Below, one piece after another: positions 25,489 through 36,932 of a DNA stretch of 64,000 nt. Both the position numbers and the translations under genes were made by a program. Each line of letters opens with the position of its first letter. The first letter of the stretch is position 1. This DNA is from Rotaria sp. Silwood1. Taxonomy: Eukaryota > Rotifera > Eurotatoria > Philodinida > Philodinidae. The notes beneath the pieces are model-generated. The model did not search any database, was not told where the DNA came from, and saw only the letters and a program-made list of their open reading frames with translations. The stretch is from NCBI GenBank assembly GCA_905250075.1, contig CAJNOP010000393.1, positions 62,001 through 126,000 of the forward strand, read 5' to 3'.

Positions 25489-28400
25489 AATTCATATTGA
25501 ATGTTAATTTAAAGATGCTTTCTTAATATTTATCTGTTGTCTTATCGTTTCAATGTTATATTTTATTAAAACCAGCATTATATAAATATATATGTTTATT
25601 TGTCTGTAATCGAAATTAATGAGAAAAAAAATATCAGAAAATAAATTACAATATTGAAATACCAATTTTATTTTATATATGTAATTATGCAAATCTGACA
25701 TTCGTCTTTTATTTTGATTGTTATAAAAAAAATGGTCAATATGAAATGTTGACATTTTTATAGTTGTTAGAACCGGAAAAGTTTATAATCTCCATTACTG
25801 ACAGCGTATAAATGTATGATTGGCATGGTTGATAAAATTTCTCTGCTAAGTGTATTAGATTGACCGAGAAACATTCTCAGAATTAAAATTGACAGAAGTG
25901 TTTCTTTTTTTTTTGTTGCTTAATTGAAAAATGTCTTGGGATATAAATAGAAAATAAGCAAAGTTGCAAGTATTTGACAAGATTAAGTGCTTCTGTATTG
26001 AAAATACCAAATTAAGCGAGATGTCTTTTATCCAAAATTAAACTAAATACAATAACAGTAAATGACCGTTACACTTCACTTTCCAATGTAAATTCTTCTT
26101 TATAGTATTGACCTTGACGATGTGTGTTCCTTAATATGACTTCTATATAAAAGTAGATTCATAGTGATCAATAAATACAAATGAATTAGTAAAGTAGATC
26201 ATAAATATTATTATCAAGTGTAGCGATAGTGCTACTCCTTAAGTTTGTCATATATTTGTCTATATAAAAATTTCTTAATAAAAAATTAACAGCTCTCAAG
26301 TATAAATTTTTTTATAAATTTAATGTGTTTTCGAATTCATTTTAACAGTCCATTGAAGAATCTTAGTAGTTTTGACAGGAAAACATTTTTTTTTCACAAA
26401 ATGGTCGAATAAAGAAGTCAATTATGTATAGTAATCTTGTGAACATCTGAAAAGAATACTTGACATTTGTTTCACATTTTACGCACATGTTCTCTATAGT
26501 AAAGTTATCTAATAATATAAACAACTTTCATTGATTGAATATCGTACTCAATATTTGGTATAGTTCATACAAGAACAAAAAAAACAATTTTAAATTTAAA
26601 TATCAGTTTACTTACTATTCTAGTTTTAAAAAATTCTAAAATTAATTCAATTAACATTTTAGTTCGATAAAGTTTACTGATAGTGTCATCGCTATTTAAA
26701 ATAGATTACTTTTCGTATGCATGATTTAATTAAATAAAAATAGATTTTTTCTTTCCCTTGACTTCATTGATGAAAAACAACAGGATATAGATTCACTATT
26801 TCTATTTTGATGAGCATTTCTTCTTAGGAATAAAAAAAAACAAACTTTGACGCATTAGTTTAATTTAATGGTTATATTACTATTTCTAGTTCCTGTATTT
26901 TTGTCATTCTATTGAAAATTCTGCTTCAAAGATATTGATAAAAGTAATATTGCTTTAGAAAACTATTCTATTGCTATTATTGAGTATTAATTACAAATCA
27001 AATAGAAAAATAAAATCCTCGATTACTTCATTCTTCCATTCATTTGGTTTCGAACTAAGAAAAGGAAATTGAAAGATACTCATTATTTAAGATAAGTGTA
27101 AAGAGGCATAAAATGGCTTTTAGATTCACTATTCATTACTAATACGTTTTTTTTATTTATATTCGTGAATTTCTGAAACGTAAAGAGTTTTTCATCTATG
27201 CAAATACAGTGACCAATATAAAATATAACGTTGATACGTAGTCGATGTTTTAGTCCTTTGTTTTTTTTTTTCATAATTTCATTTACAAAAAAAAAGCATG
27301 AATTTGACATGTAGTTTAAGCATTGAGTCAGACCGAAGAGAATATTGTTCATTCTGTTGATGAGTAGTATTTGTCATTTTTTGATTTTTTTTAGTGTAGA
27401 ACTTAATTAATAACGTAGATGGAACGGCATAGGAAGTAAAAAGCATATCTTAATATTCTGTTTTTTTTTTATTAGGTAAGCTTGACTAGTTTGTCATCGC
27501 TTATTCACGTTCTATGACGAATGAATTGTTGCTTGCTTGGTTTACTTTTACTTTTCTCTCTATTGGACGCTTCTTCTTTTTTCTTTCTATTATATCTTTC
27601 TCATCTCATTTTCTGTTTTCTATTGCATTCTTAAGTATTCTTATATATTTTCTACTATCAAAAACAAATAAAAGTTTTATACTACTTCAAATTTTGTTCC
27701 AATTAAGAAACCTTCGAATCAAATAAATTTGTAAGTCATAAAGTGGAAATAGTTGCGAATATTTATATGTTAACAGTAAATGATTTTAAAAAACCAAGAC
27801 TTTTCTCTTTGATAATCTGTAAGCTGCAATTCAATGCTCAGTATGTAATTAGAGAAAAAGCTGTGTTTTTTCTAGAATTAGTCTTTCATTAATAGACCGA
27901 TAAATCATTTTTAAGTGGACGTTCGATTGCCTCCTTCTTGACGGAAAAGTTTAGATTTTTCATTTTTGTGCCGAATATACGCTTTCAGACATCCTCTTTT
28001 CGTTGGGCATATTTCAAGAATAAATATATGAGAAAACTAGAAAATATGCAAGTTGTTTACTGAAAATCATCAGAATTTACACATTATTTCGCTACTTTTC
28101 ATAAATGAATGTTGTTGACAGAAAAAAGTTGTGACTCGTGCATGTTTCTTAACCACAATAAATTCCATCGACATGAAGCTTTTTTCTATTTATACTAGAG
28201 AATATTTATGATGTCTAGGTTTTCTATTTCAAAATATGATATATCGAAGGCTTTCGTCAGACTTTTCAAAAAAAAAATCCAATTAAAAAAAAACACAAAA
28301 GAACATGTCTTTTTCTAGCTATGCTTATTATCTTGATCATTGAATTCGAATGGAACGAGATAAAAAAAAAAGTAGGTATACCAAATAGTATTTAAAGTCC

Positions 28401-29491
28401 GTCAAAAATAATTTCAAATTTATCAAACGTATTCTAGTTGAGAACATGAGGCGATTATGCTTAGAGATCAGCTGAGGGCTTTTTGACCCCGATATTTTCT
28501 AGAACAAAGTATTTAAGAATTTTCAGTCTTTGATAACTTTTGTTCCATCCATCGAGATTTATCTATTTTGCAATTTTCAAAACTTTTTGATGAGTTGTTC
28601 TTCGAAAATGCCTGCTATGACAAGAATTGTTTGTATTGGTTTTTTAAGCAGTGTCTTCATGGGATTCTTTTTAGCATTTGAAATCAATGTATATACTTTC
28701 TTTTATGCTTTGATGTCATTCTAATGTGTATAACCTAATTTCAACTTATAATGCATTATAGAACGGATAAAAAAAAAAAACATTAATGTTTTATACAAGA
28801 TGCGAAAATATTAAAAAATGTGGAGGACAATCTCATACAAAATAAATACGATAGTTTTTATCAGCAATTTGAGATTTGTCTGATCTGCTAGTGTAACTAT
28901 TTGGATAAGTAAGACTTTCTTACAGTCTTGATTAATGAAAAAAAAAATGTGAATATTTACAGATTTTTGATAGAAAAAAAAACAAGCAAGATTACTCACT
29001 CTAGAAAATAAGCTCATTAATAGATTAAAATATGCATATTTAGTTATATCCTCTGTGGTTCTGATTTTTTTTTTGAAATCGTTTCAATTTGTTTTATCTT
29101 TAATAAATAATCTTTGATTGTTTCATATTCGCCATTTCTTTGAAGGAGCACATTTAAAAATCACAAAAAACAGAATCATCTGACACAGCTTGAATCAATC
29201 AGAGCGATATTGAAAAAAAATCAGGAATGCTGCAAAGATTGTAATTATATTTAATCATACTAATCCTCTCTATCAATAAATCACTGTTTTCATATTAACA
29301 GCTAACTATGTATTAAATCATACTTGTATATTCAACTATGAGTTTAACAAATATTTGCATACTTGTTTAGTTCAGATTTAAACATTTCAAAGCAACAAAA
29401 TGGATACAAATAAAAATAAAATGTTAAACATATCTATTCTAGTCTTAATATTTATCAATTATTTTATTATTTTTCATTCATAGATTACAAA
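25489..29491. other. Spacer between flavohemoglobin copies A and B
   Basis: About 4 kb with no gene I can support. Open frames are short and rich in F, I, L, N and K. A plus-strand frame at 28530-28724 has two hydrophobic stretches but no recognisable family. The final bases (CATTCATAG before ATTACAAAATG) look like a 5'UTR intron acceptor for copy B, so an upstream non-coding exon and promoter should lie here. Confidence 0.5.
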
Positions 29492-30679
29492 ATGCCACTT
29501 ACACAAGAACAAAAACAAATTCTTAAAACAACAGCACCTATTTTTAAAGAAAATGGAAAAGAAATTACATCAATTATTTATAAACATATGTTTGCAGCTC
29601 ATCCAGAATTGTTAAATATATTCAATCGAACGAATCAAAAAAATGGTACACAACCATTTGCATTGGCAAATACAATTTATCTTGCTATTGAAAATATTGA
29701 TCATTTAGATGTACTCTTACCTCAATTTTTACTTATCGCTCATAAACATCGTGCTTCTATGGTATTACCAGAACATTATCCCATTCTTTGCAAATATTTA
29801 CTTGTAGCAATCGATGAATTCTTAGGTGGTATGGGAGATCCTAGCATTTTAGGTGCATGGTCAGCTGCCTACAATATGATTGCAACTATTTTTATCAATA
29901 TAGAAAAACAATTATACAATGAACTTGGTGATAAAAGTGAACAAGGATTTATTCCATTTATAATTACTAAAAAAGAAATACTTTCATGTGGACCAATTGT
30001 TGCTTTTACAATGGAACGTCGTGATGGTGGAAAAGTACATGATTATCATACAGGACAATATATAACACTTCGTGTTAAAAAAGATGGTCTTTATCATATT
30101 CGACATTATAGTTTGATTGAACCATTTAATGGTAAAACATATCGTATTGCAATTAAACAAGACAAAGATAATGAACCAAAAGGAATTGTTTCTACTGAAC
30201 TTATTGAAAAATATAAAGAAGGTGATACTTTAGCATTAAGTTTACCAGCTGGTACCTATGGTTTAGTTACAGATGCTAAACATCATTTATTTATTGCTGG
30301 TGGTGGTGGTATAACGGTTCTTTCATCGATGATATTAGATTTATATAAACAAGGTAAATCAGATCTTATAACATTGATTCATTGTGTACCAACAGAAGAT
30401 CATGCTACTTTTGCTGATCAAATGCGTAAAATTTTACCGAAAAATCATTATCATATAGTTCTTCATGGTAAACGTCTCTTACAAGAAGTTATGGCAAAAA
30501 CAATAACGTCTAAGACACATGTTTATCTATGTGGTTCTGCTGCGTTTATGAATAAGGTTGAGGATTATTTGGGTCAATTTGGACATCCATCTTCTCAAAT
30601 TCATATAGAAGCTTTTCAACCGTCACTTAGTTTGATAAAAGACGCTGTCAAGAATCAATCGGCTACGAAGTCATTATAA
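29492..30679 (+). CDS. hmp: Flavohemoglobin (nitric oxide dioxygenase), intact copy B
   Basis: A 395-residue single-exon protein, the length of bacterial Hmp. It converts NO to nitrate using O2, FAD and NAD(P)H. Globin domain (1-145): B10 Tyr30 in SIIYKHMF, E7 Gln54 in NGTQPFAL, proximal His86 in AHKHRASM, and EHYPI for the Tyr-His relay. FAD domain: GQYITLRV and RHYSL (Arg204-Ser207). NAD domain: IAGGGGITVLSSM (268-280) and YLCGSAAFM (345 on). Flavohemoglobins are typical of bacteria and fungi or protists and rare in animals, so horizontal origin is likely, though base composition and the probable 5'UTR intron look host-like. It lies between a broken copy 4 kb upstream and a fainter relic 2.5 kb downstream. 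A likely role is defence against nitrosative stress (inference). All key residues seen are intact. Confidence 0.95.
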   Translation: MPLTQEQKQILKTTAPIFKENGKEITSIIYKHMFAAHPELLNIFNRTNQKNGTQPFALANTIYLAIENIDHLDVLLPQFLLIAHKHRASMVLPEHYPILCKYLLVAIDEFLGGMGDPSILGAWSAAYNMIATIFINIEKQLYNELGDKSEQGFIPFIITKKEILSCGPIVAFTMERRDGGKVHDYHTGQYITLRVKKDGLYHIRHYSLIEPFNGKTYRIAIKQDKDNEPKGIVSTELIEKYKEGDTLALSLPAGTYGLVTDAKHHLFIAGGGGITVLSSMILDLYKQGKSDLITLIHCVPTEDHATFADQMRKILPKNHYHIVLHGKRLLQEVMAKTITSKTHVYLCGSAAFMNKVEDYLGQFGHPSSQIHIEAFQPSLSLIKDAVKNQSATKSL

Positions 30680-33189
30680 ATACTATTGAATCTTCTATTA
30701 AAGATTATGTTTGTAAATATGTGTAATATCGTTTAGAAGTTATTTTTATTTTAGTGGAACTATTATACACTCAACAAAAATTTTTTTTTCTATATTTACA
30801 TATAAAAATGTCTTTATATTGTAAATTTTCATAATTCTTGAAAAAAAAAACAATATTTGGCTATGTTGAAAAGCTCTAAAATAATATCTTGTGTCTTACT
30901 TTGTACAATGTTATTATGAAGAAAATATCGAATACAAAGTTTAAAATGTAAACATAACATAACGTGGTTTATCGCATTGTAATAATACTTAACAAAAAAA
31001 AAAAAAAAATCAGAAATTTACTTTTCCTCGAAAGTAATAATTTCTTATTATTTAAGTGCTCAATGAATATTTTTACCTTCGAAAAAATATGAAAAATAAA
31101 TTCTAGAGTTGTTCGAATCAATATCTAACAAGTTTTATAATTTCAACTATTGAACTAAACGCGAAAACTTAAAAAGACGCATCTAACTGCATGATTCTTT
31201 TCATATCATATGCATGTAGGCGCGTCATACAGTGAGCTATTTTTGTATTTACATACATACGAGTTTTCACATCTACACGCTTCATATTTTTCTATATAAG
31301 AATATGCTAGAATGCTTAAAAAAATGAAGTAGATGTAGCGAGCATGAACACGTTGTGTTTTTTTCTCTAATATAAGCTTCAAACATATTTACTTTGTTTC
31401 ATATAAGAGGAACTTTTCCACCAATCGATCATCTGCTTACACGAGAACCCATTGACTTCAGCCTGGGAGTTATTCGACAGGCTCTAATTTATACTAGTAG
31501 TGTAGCCAAAACTGCAGGATATAATAATCATTTAATAATGATGACACATATGATTACATAAATACTGATAGCTGTTGGAGAGTTTGGAAAAATAAGCAAA
31601 TTCCTTTGAGCCAATATAGTATGGTTATTGAAAAGTTCATGTTAATTGTGAAATACATAATTACACATAGGACAGAACTATAAACTCTTGCATGTAGTAG
31701 TATAAGTACTATTACATAGCAAAAACTTGCACGTTGACATAAAATCATTTTAGTAAAAGCTTTTGTAAGTATAACTTTATTTTTGTATTGGCCTCTACGA
31801 TTAAGCGAAGTTCTTCTTATCTTACAAACACTCTCACGAGAAAATACTTTAACATTCACTTGAAAGTTATGTACTTTATGTGTGAATATGCAAAAGTATC
31901 GTATAAGACTACCTACAAGAATAAGACTCTAACATGTCTCTTGTGACACGCACTATTGTTCTACATTTAAATGCAATAATTAGGATTATTTATAATAACT
32001 TGAATGTTTGTAAATGATCTATAACAACTGAGAAAATATTTGAAAAGTGAATACGAGTTTTTAAGCTATCAGATTTGATTGGACGAAATACGGTTAACTA
32101 TAAAAGGTTGACATATTATCTAAATAATTTGTTGGGTAAAAAAAAACGGAAGTTATTGTGACTGTTAATTTCGATAGTTAAGAAGAATCAAGTGGCTTAT
32201 TTCATAATAAATACTTAATTAGATCATAGTAATTTTATTATTAACTATCGTTTATAGTTGATTATAATGTTTAATATCTAGAAACATATTTTAGATACAT
32301 GTTCTGTTTTTCAAGAAACTTCTTCTAGTTGATTTCTTTTTACTTATATATAAAAAAAAAAAAATTCTACCATTCAATTCCATACAAGAAAAAGAAACAC
32401 AATAAATTGAAAATATAACTACTTCTTTGTTTGAAATGATTGTTAATATCTTCAAGAATATAATTACATTTAAATAATATTCTTATCTAACAAGAATTTC
32501 TTCTTCCTTCTCATCTACATAAGAACTTAATTATAACTTATTCATATTCAAGTAATGACTATCCTAAATGTATCTAAGATAATAGGAGTACTTCAGGCCA
32601 TCATGACATTGTATTATATTATGGAAAAGAATTGTAACCGGTCAAGAATATTTAAATTGGTCTGGTCTGTTCACAAAATCTTTTAAACTGATAAAAACTT
32701 ACTAGTTTGTTAAATCATTATTAATTGATTAATGGAAATGGTTTCAGAAAATTGCGTCCAAGTTTTACAAAGCTTCAGGAAGAAATCTCATGTTATAATC
32801 ATCTATAGCTGCTGAGTTTCTCAAAGAGGAATGTGACATTTCTGTATATAATATGAAAAAGTGATTAGCAGATTAATTGATTATTAATCTTCAAGCCTTG
32901 AATCTGCTCACACAGCCATTTGAGATAAATGTAACGTCTGTTCGAATGTCAACCTGACCCTACACTTGATCTGTTCTAAAACGTATATTATAAAAATTTA
33001 ATACAAATAACATAGTTTTGATTATAATTTAAAAAAAATGAAATCTACTTCGACTGAAGAAATATAACAGTGTGGACGAATAGAAGAAAATAAAATTCAT
33101 AGTTCTTGAAACAACACCGTTTGATTATTTTGATGAGAGCAAGCCAACTGGTTTTCGACAAGTTTTATCAGAGAAAAATGAAATATCTA
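30680..33189. other. Spacer between flavohemoglobin copies B and C
   Basis: About 2.5 kb, AT-rich, with long A runs near 31.0 kb. A 101-codon minus-strand frame at 31554-31859 shows no domain and is probably chance. The rightmost few hundred bases (from about 33.0 kb) may be an unreadable extension of relic C. Confidence 0.45.
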
Positions 33190-33720
33190 ACAACTATTTT
33201 CCGACCGATGACCACTAGTCGGTTAAACCAAATTGGTAATTACTGTGCCATGAAACATTATGTCCATTAATTAAACAACAAATATCGACAAATGGACGAT
33301 TTCAATCAGTTTTTAACAAGAACGATGATCATAGGTATTCGTCATGAGACTTTTTGCTTTTGAGTTAGTTGAAAATGCTAGATATCACTTATTCATCACT
33401 GATAAACTTAGTATTTCTGTTTTCTCATTAATGATTCAAGAATTGTAGAAACAAGACAAATTAAATTCTGCAATATTAATGAAATGTATACTAACAAAAG
33501 AGTCATTCTGCTTTTAATAAGCAAACACGTTGTCTTCTACCTAAAATTCAAGATCATTTACTTCTACCAAGCCAACATCTTTAACATAGGCCTATTCATG
33601 AATATTGTGAAATCGGAAAGACACGTATAGTTTTGTAGTTCAGTATCAACTACATTCCTGACTACGAACATGTCTTTTGGGCACTCAAGAAAAAATGGTT
33701 CCATTGAAAAAGTCAATACA
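33190..33720 (+). pseudogene. Flavohemoglobin relic C (reductase part)
   Basis: DNA here aligns, with many substitutions and stops, to the FAD/NAD half of the intact copy at 29492-30679. The clearest stretch is 33361-33510: ENARYHLFI and SVFSLMIQEL, then a stop, KQDK, stand where the intact protein has DAKHHLFI and TVLSSMILDLYKQGK. The following 90 bases (CTAACAAAAGAGTCATTCTG onward) track the intact gene almost base for base in spacing, ending near the region for the YLCGS motif. Upstream, around 33250-33300, AATTAAACAA matches the segment coding IKQ. The globin half was not found. It is much older or less constrained than copy A. Confidence 0.7.
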
Positions 33721-34565
33721 AAATTGATTTGTGCAAAACCCGATTCCGAAAAAAGAATCATTAATGAAGCACATTGGAATATATAATTTTTTTTAGGATC
33801 ATAATAAAGATCATTCTTGTCAGTTGTATCAAATATCTTGATATATCAATACGAAAGAGAACATAATTTCTTTTGATCATTATTAAGATTCAAAAGATTA
33901 TCTGAAATTTTTGATTTGCTTGAATCAAAATGTATTCATTTGTCATTGATGTCGTTCTTCTATATGTTAAACATTATTGAACTTGTTCGTGTGCTACCCA
34001 AACCATATTTGATTCTTCTGACTTTAAAATATCTTTTTTTCTCTTTCATGTTCCCAGCTCTATTCTATTTTTGCGGATATTTCTTATCAAACTAAGAAAA
34101 AATGACGACAATCAAGATGGCACGTCAGTACCATATATGAATAGTGCATTATTTAGCTGAAAGTAGGCATCGATTCTTTCATATGCATATATAATGACTG
34201 TAAGTATGACTCTAGTAAAAAGAATCCGTTAAATATCCATCAAATACAAAGTCATTAGACATTGCAACAATTGACACTCAACAAAATTTTTTCACGAAAA
34301 TCTTTCATCAATTCCTGTATTCAAACGATGTCTTCTACTACTACGGGTACATAAAACATAATTTTCAAAGACTTATAAAATTGTTCCTAAAATTAGTTGA
34401 AATCATAAATTTTAATATCAACAAAAATTTATGTGAAAAGCGCCAATTTTTTCTTACTCTATGATCGATCATATTGTTTTTACGTTCTAATTTACATTTT
34501 ATTCACTTTAATTTTTCCTTTGAACTACAACAAATTCATAAGTAATTCAATTGACATTATAAACA
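33721..34565. other. Upstream region of the LIM gene
   Basis: About 850 bp of AT-rich sequence with no coding features. It should hold the promoter and 5'UTR of the LIM protein gene. Confidence 0.5.
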
Positions 34566-36932
34566 ATGGTTGAAACACAAAAATCTTCAACTGCATTACA
34601 ACAAATAACATCAAATGATGTTTCAACAATATGTTCAAAATGTGGTGAAAAAATCTTAAATGTAATGACAGCTGATGAAAATAAAGTTTATCATCCACAT
34701 TGTTTTAATTGTTCGGATTGTGGTAAAACATTAGCTGGTGGTTTTTTCTATAAATCAAAAAATAGTAAATCTGATGAATCAACAATAACATCAAGAAATA
34801 GTCTTGCTGAACCATTACGTTTTTGTGAAATATGTTATAAAAAAGTAGCACCAAAATGGTATGTTAGACTGAATATATAAATATAATTAAAAGTAGCTTA
34901 TAAATTTAGTGCTCGATGTCATAATATAATTGAAGCATCATCAATTGTTTGGGAAGATAAAAAATTTCATGAAACATGTTTTACTTGTTGGGGAGTTGAT
35001 AAAAATGGTGTTCAATGTCAAAAGGTTAGTTTCGATTCAGTTTCGTGTTAGTCAACTAATTAAGACTAATTGGAGAAATTTTCCAATTGGGCGACAACTT
35101 TTTTTTTCCTTTGACACATCATATTTTAATAATTTCGGGTTTGATCGACAAATGAAGACCGCCAATGGTAGGGAATATCTAGAATCACAAGTTGCTTATT
35201 AGAACTAAATTCAGAAATATGAATTATAACAATATATTTGTTTATTTTTAAATAATAACATTAAAACTCAGTAAACTTTAAATATCTCAAGAATGAATGC
35301 CTAGAAAATCAAACCATTTTAGATTTTTCTAATATTTACTAGTACTCATCAAATGAACATTGTATCGAACGAAATTCAATTTTTCATTTTGAAAGGTTTC
35401 CTTGTAAGTTTTGATGAATAGAATATCATATCTCACACATGAACACAAAACCCCTATTAGAATAAGGGTAAAATTTGTGATTAGAAATGATTTGAATTTT
35501 CAATATTTAGTCAATAGGCTTACATCAACATAAACACTCGCACTGATCTACACTCTCACATTCTTTTGAATCATCATCTATAAAATACTAGTAATGCTTT
35601 ACTTCTACGATGTCTTATCACTTTCCGAAAAAAAAAATGAATACTCATCAGAGATGTCCATCGTGGCGCTGCCGCGCCGCTGTCGCGATGGCCTGTGGCG
35701 GCAGCGGCAGCAGCAAGTTTTTTAAAAAATCACCGTGGCAGGTTTTTTAAAAGACCATCGCGGCAGCGGCAGGATTTTTTTGGGGAACATTAAAAAACTG
35801 CATGAATTTAATAGAATTTCAGGGTTTACAAATGAAACACCCCGAGACTGAATGAATCTGATGGACTAGTACCAATATCTCTGGTCAAATATAGTCGCAG
35901 CAGTGAAATTAGAAACACTTTTTTGTAAACCGCCGCGGCAGCGGCGCGGCGGCGGCACATTTATTTTATAATTCATCGCGGCAGCGACGCGGCAACGTTT
36001 TTTTATAAGCCATCGCGGCAACATTTTTTTATAAACCGTCGCGGCGCGGCTGCGGTGCGGCAGCTTTTTTTTCTAAGGCCGCGGCGCGGCAGCGGCAGAT
36101 TTTCAGCCGCGATGGACATCTCTGATACTCATTATATGCTTAATTAGATGAGCTTCCATTTGTTGACTAAATCCTTAATTATTAGATTGCGATTTGTCAA
36201 CGGAAGAAAAGTTGTCGATGAAACAGGATGATAACGTTGTAATATTGTTCTTTTTTTGAAAATAATTATTCAATTATTGTTTATCTATATATAGCCAATG
36301 AAAGATGAACCTGTTTATCCATTGAATGACAAATGGTATTGTAAAATTTGTTTTGATAAATTAGATACTGGTGTTAGTGCTGCTGCAAGAGATATTCTAA
36401 GTCAAAAATGTCGTAAATGTTATAAAGAATTTGCTCCTGGTTCATTAGTTAGTGAATGTAAGTTTTTTTCTAAGATTAATTTTGAATTTATTATAATATC
36501 ATATTATTATTTAAGATAAAGGAGATTATTATCATCCAACATGTTTTATATGTTCTCAATGTAATACATCTATTGCAAGTAAATCATTTTATCATCAATC
36601 AAAATCTGATGATCAACAATCGGAAGCAAAATTTCTATGTGAAAATTGTCATATAAAAAATGCACAAGAATGTGCAGAATGTAAAAATAAAATAGTTAAT
36701 GGTGAAGCAAGTATGTTATTTAATTATTTAATTTATTTGATTATATAAATAAATTAAAATGATTTCTTTTATATTAGTTGGCTTTGAAGGTAAACAATAT
36801 CATCGATCATGTTTTACATGTCAAAATTGTCATAATGAAATTGGTACAGCACATTTTTTTAAAACTAAAGATGGAAAATATATATGTCAACAATGTTCAC
36901 TTCAACAACAACACGATTCTCCAACAAAATAG
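34566..36932 (+). CDS. Four-LIM-domain protein
   Basis: Exons: 34566-34858, 34910-35024, 36295-36457, 36516-36710, 36778-36932; 306 residues, phases consistent. Four tandem LIM zinc-binding domains fill almost the whole protein: CSKCGEKI...HPHCFNCSDCGKTL; CARCHNII...HETCFTC; CRKCYKEF...HPTCFICSQCNTSI; CAECKNKI...HRSCFTCQNCHNEI, each closing with a CxxC-type pair (CEICY, CKICF, CENCH, CQQCS). LIM domains bind proteins, and proteins of this layout (FHL, PINCH, paxillin-like) act at actin, adhesions or as nuclear cofactors. There is no homeodomain, PET or kinase domain, and no half-LIM start as in FHL, so I leave it unnamed. LIM2 is odd: its second zinc site reads C-x9-C (CWGVDKNGVQC) instead of C-x2-C. 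Intron 2 (1,270 bp) contains a hAT-type element; the other introns are 51-67 bp. Confidence 0.88.
35649..36124. mobile_element. GC-rich non-autonomous hAT-type element in LIM intron 2
   Basis: A 476 bp insertion with terminal inverted repeats CAGAGATGTCCATCG at both ends (15 of 15, then one mismatch, then GGC). It is flanked by perfect 8-base direct repeats ATACTCAT (35641-35648 and 36125-36132). An 8-base target duplication with CAG-starting ends is diagnostic of the hAT superfamily. It has no open frame for a transposase, so it must be moved in trans. Near both ends it carries many GC-rich subrepeats built from CGCGGCAGCGGC-like units separated by T/A runs, in sharp contrast to the AT-rich surroundings; the central about 150 bp is AT-rich. 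The perfect target duplication suggests a fairly recent insertion. Confidence 0.9.

Noticed and set aside
28530..28724. Short frame with two hydrophobic stretches, briefly considered as an SFT2-like membrane protein fragment
   Set aside because: Similarity is only to general hydrophobicity; no family-specific residues and no flanking exons.
33564..33761. 65-codon minus-strand frame
   Set aside because: Antisense to the flavohemoglobin relic C; its openness follows from the alignment to the old coding strand.
34930..35202. 90-codon plus-strand frame over LIM exon 2
   Set aside because: Out-of-frame shadow of a real exon that continues into the intron.
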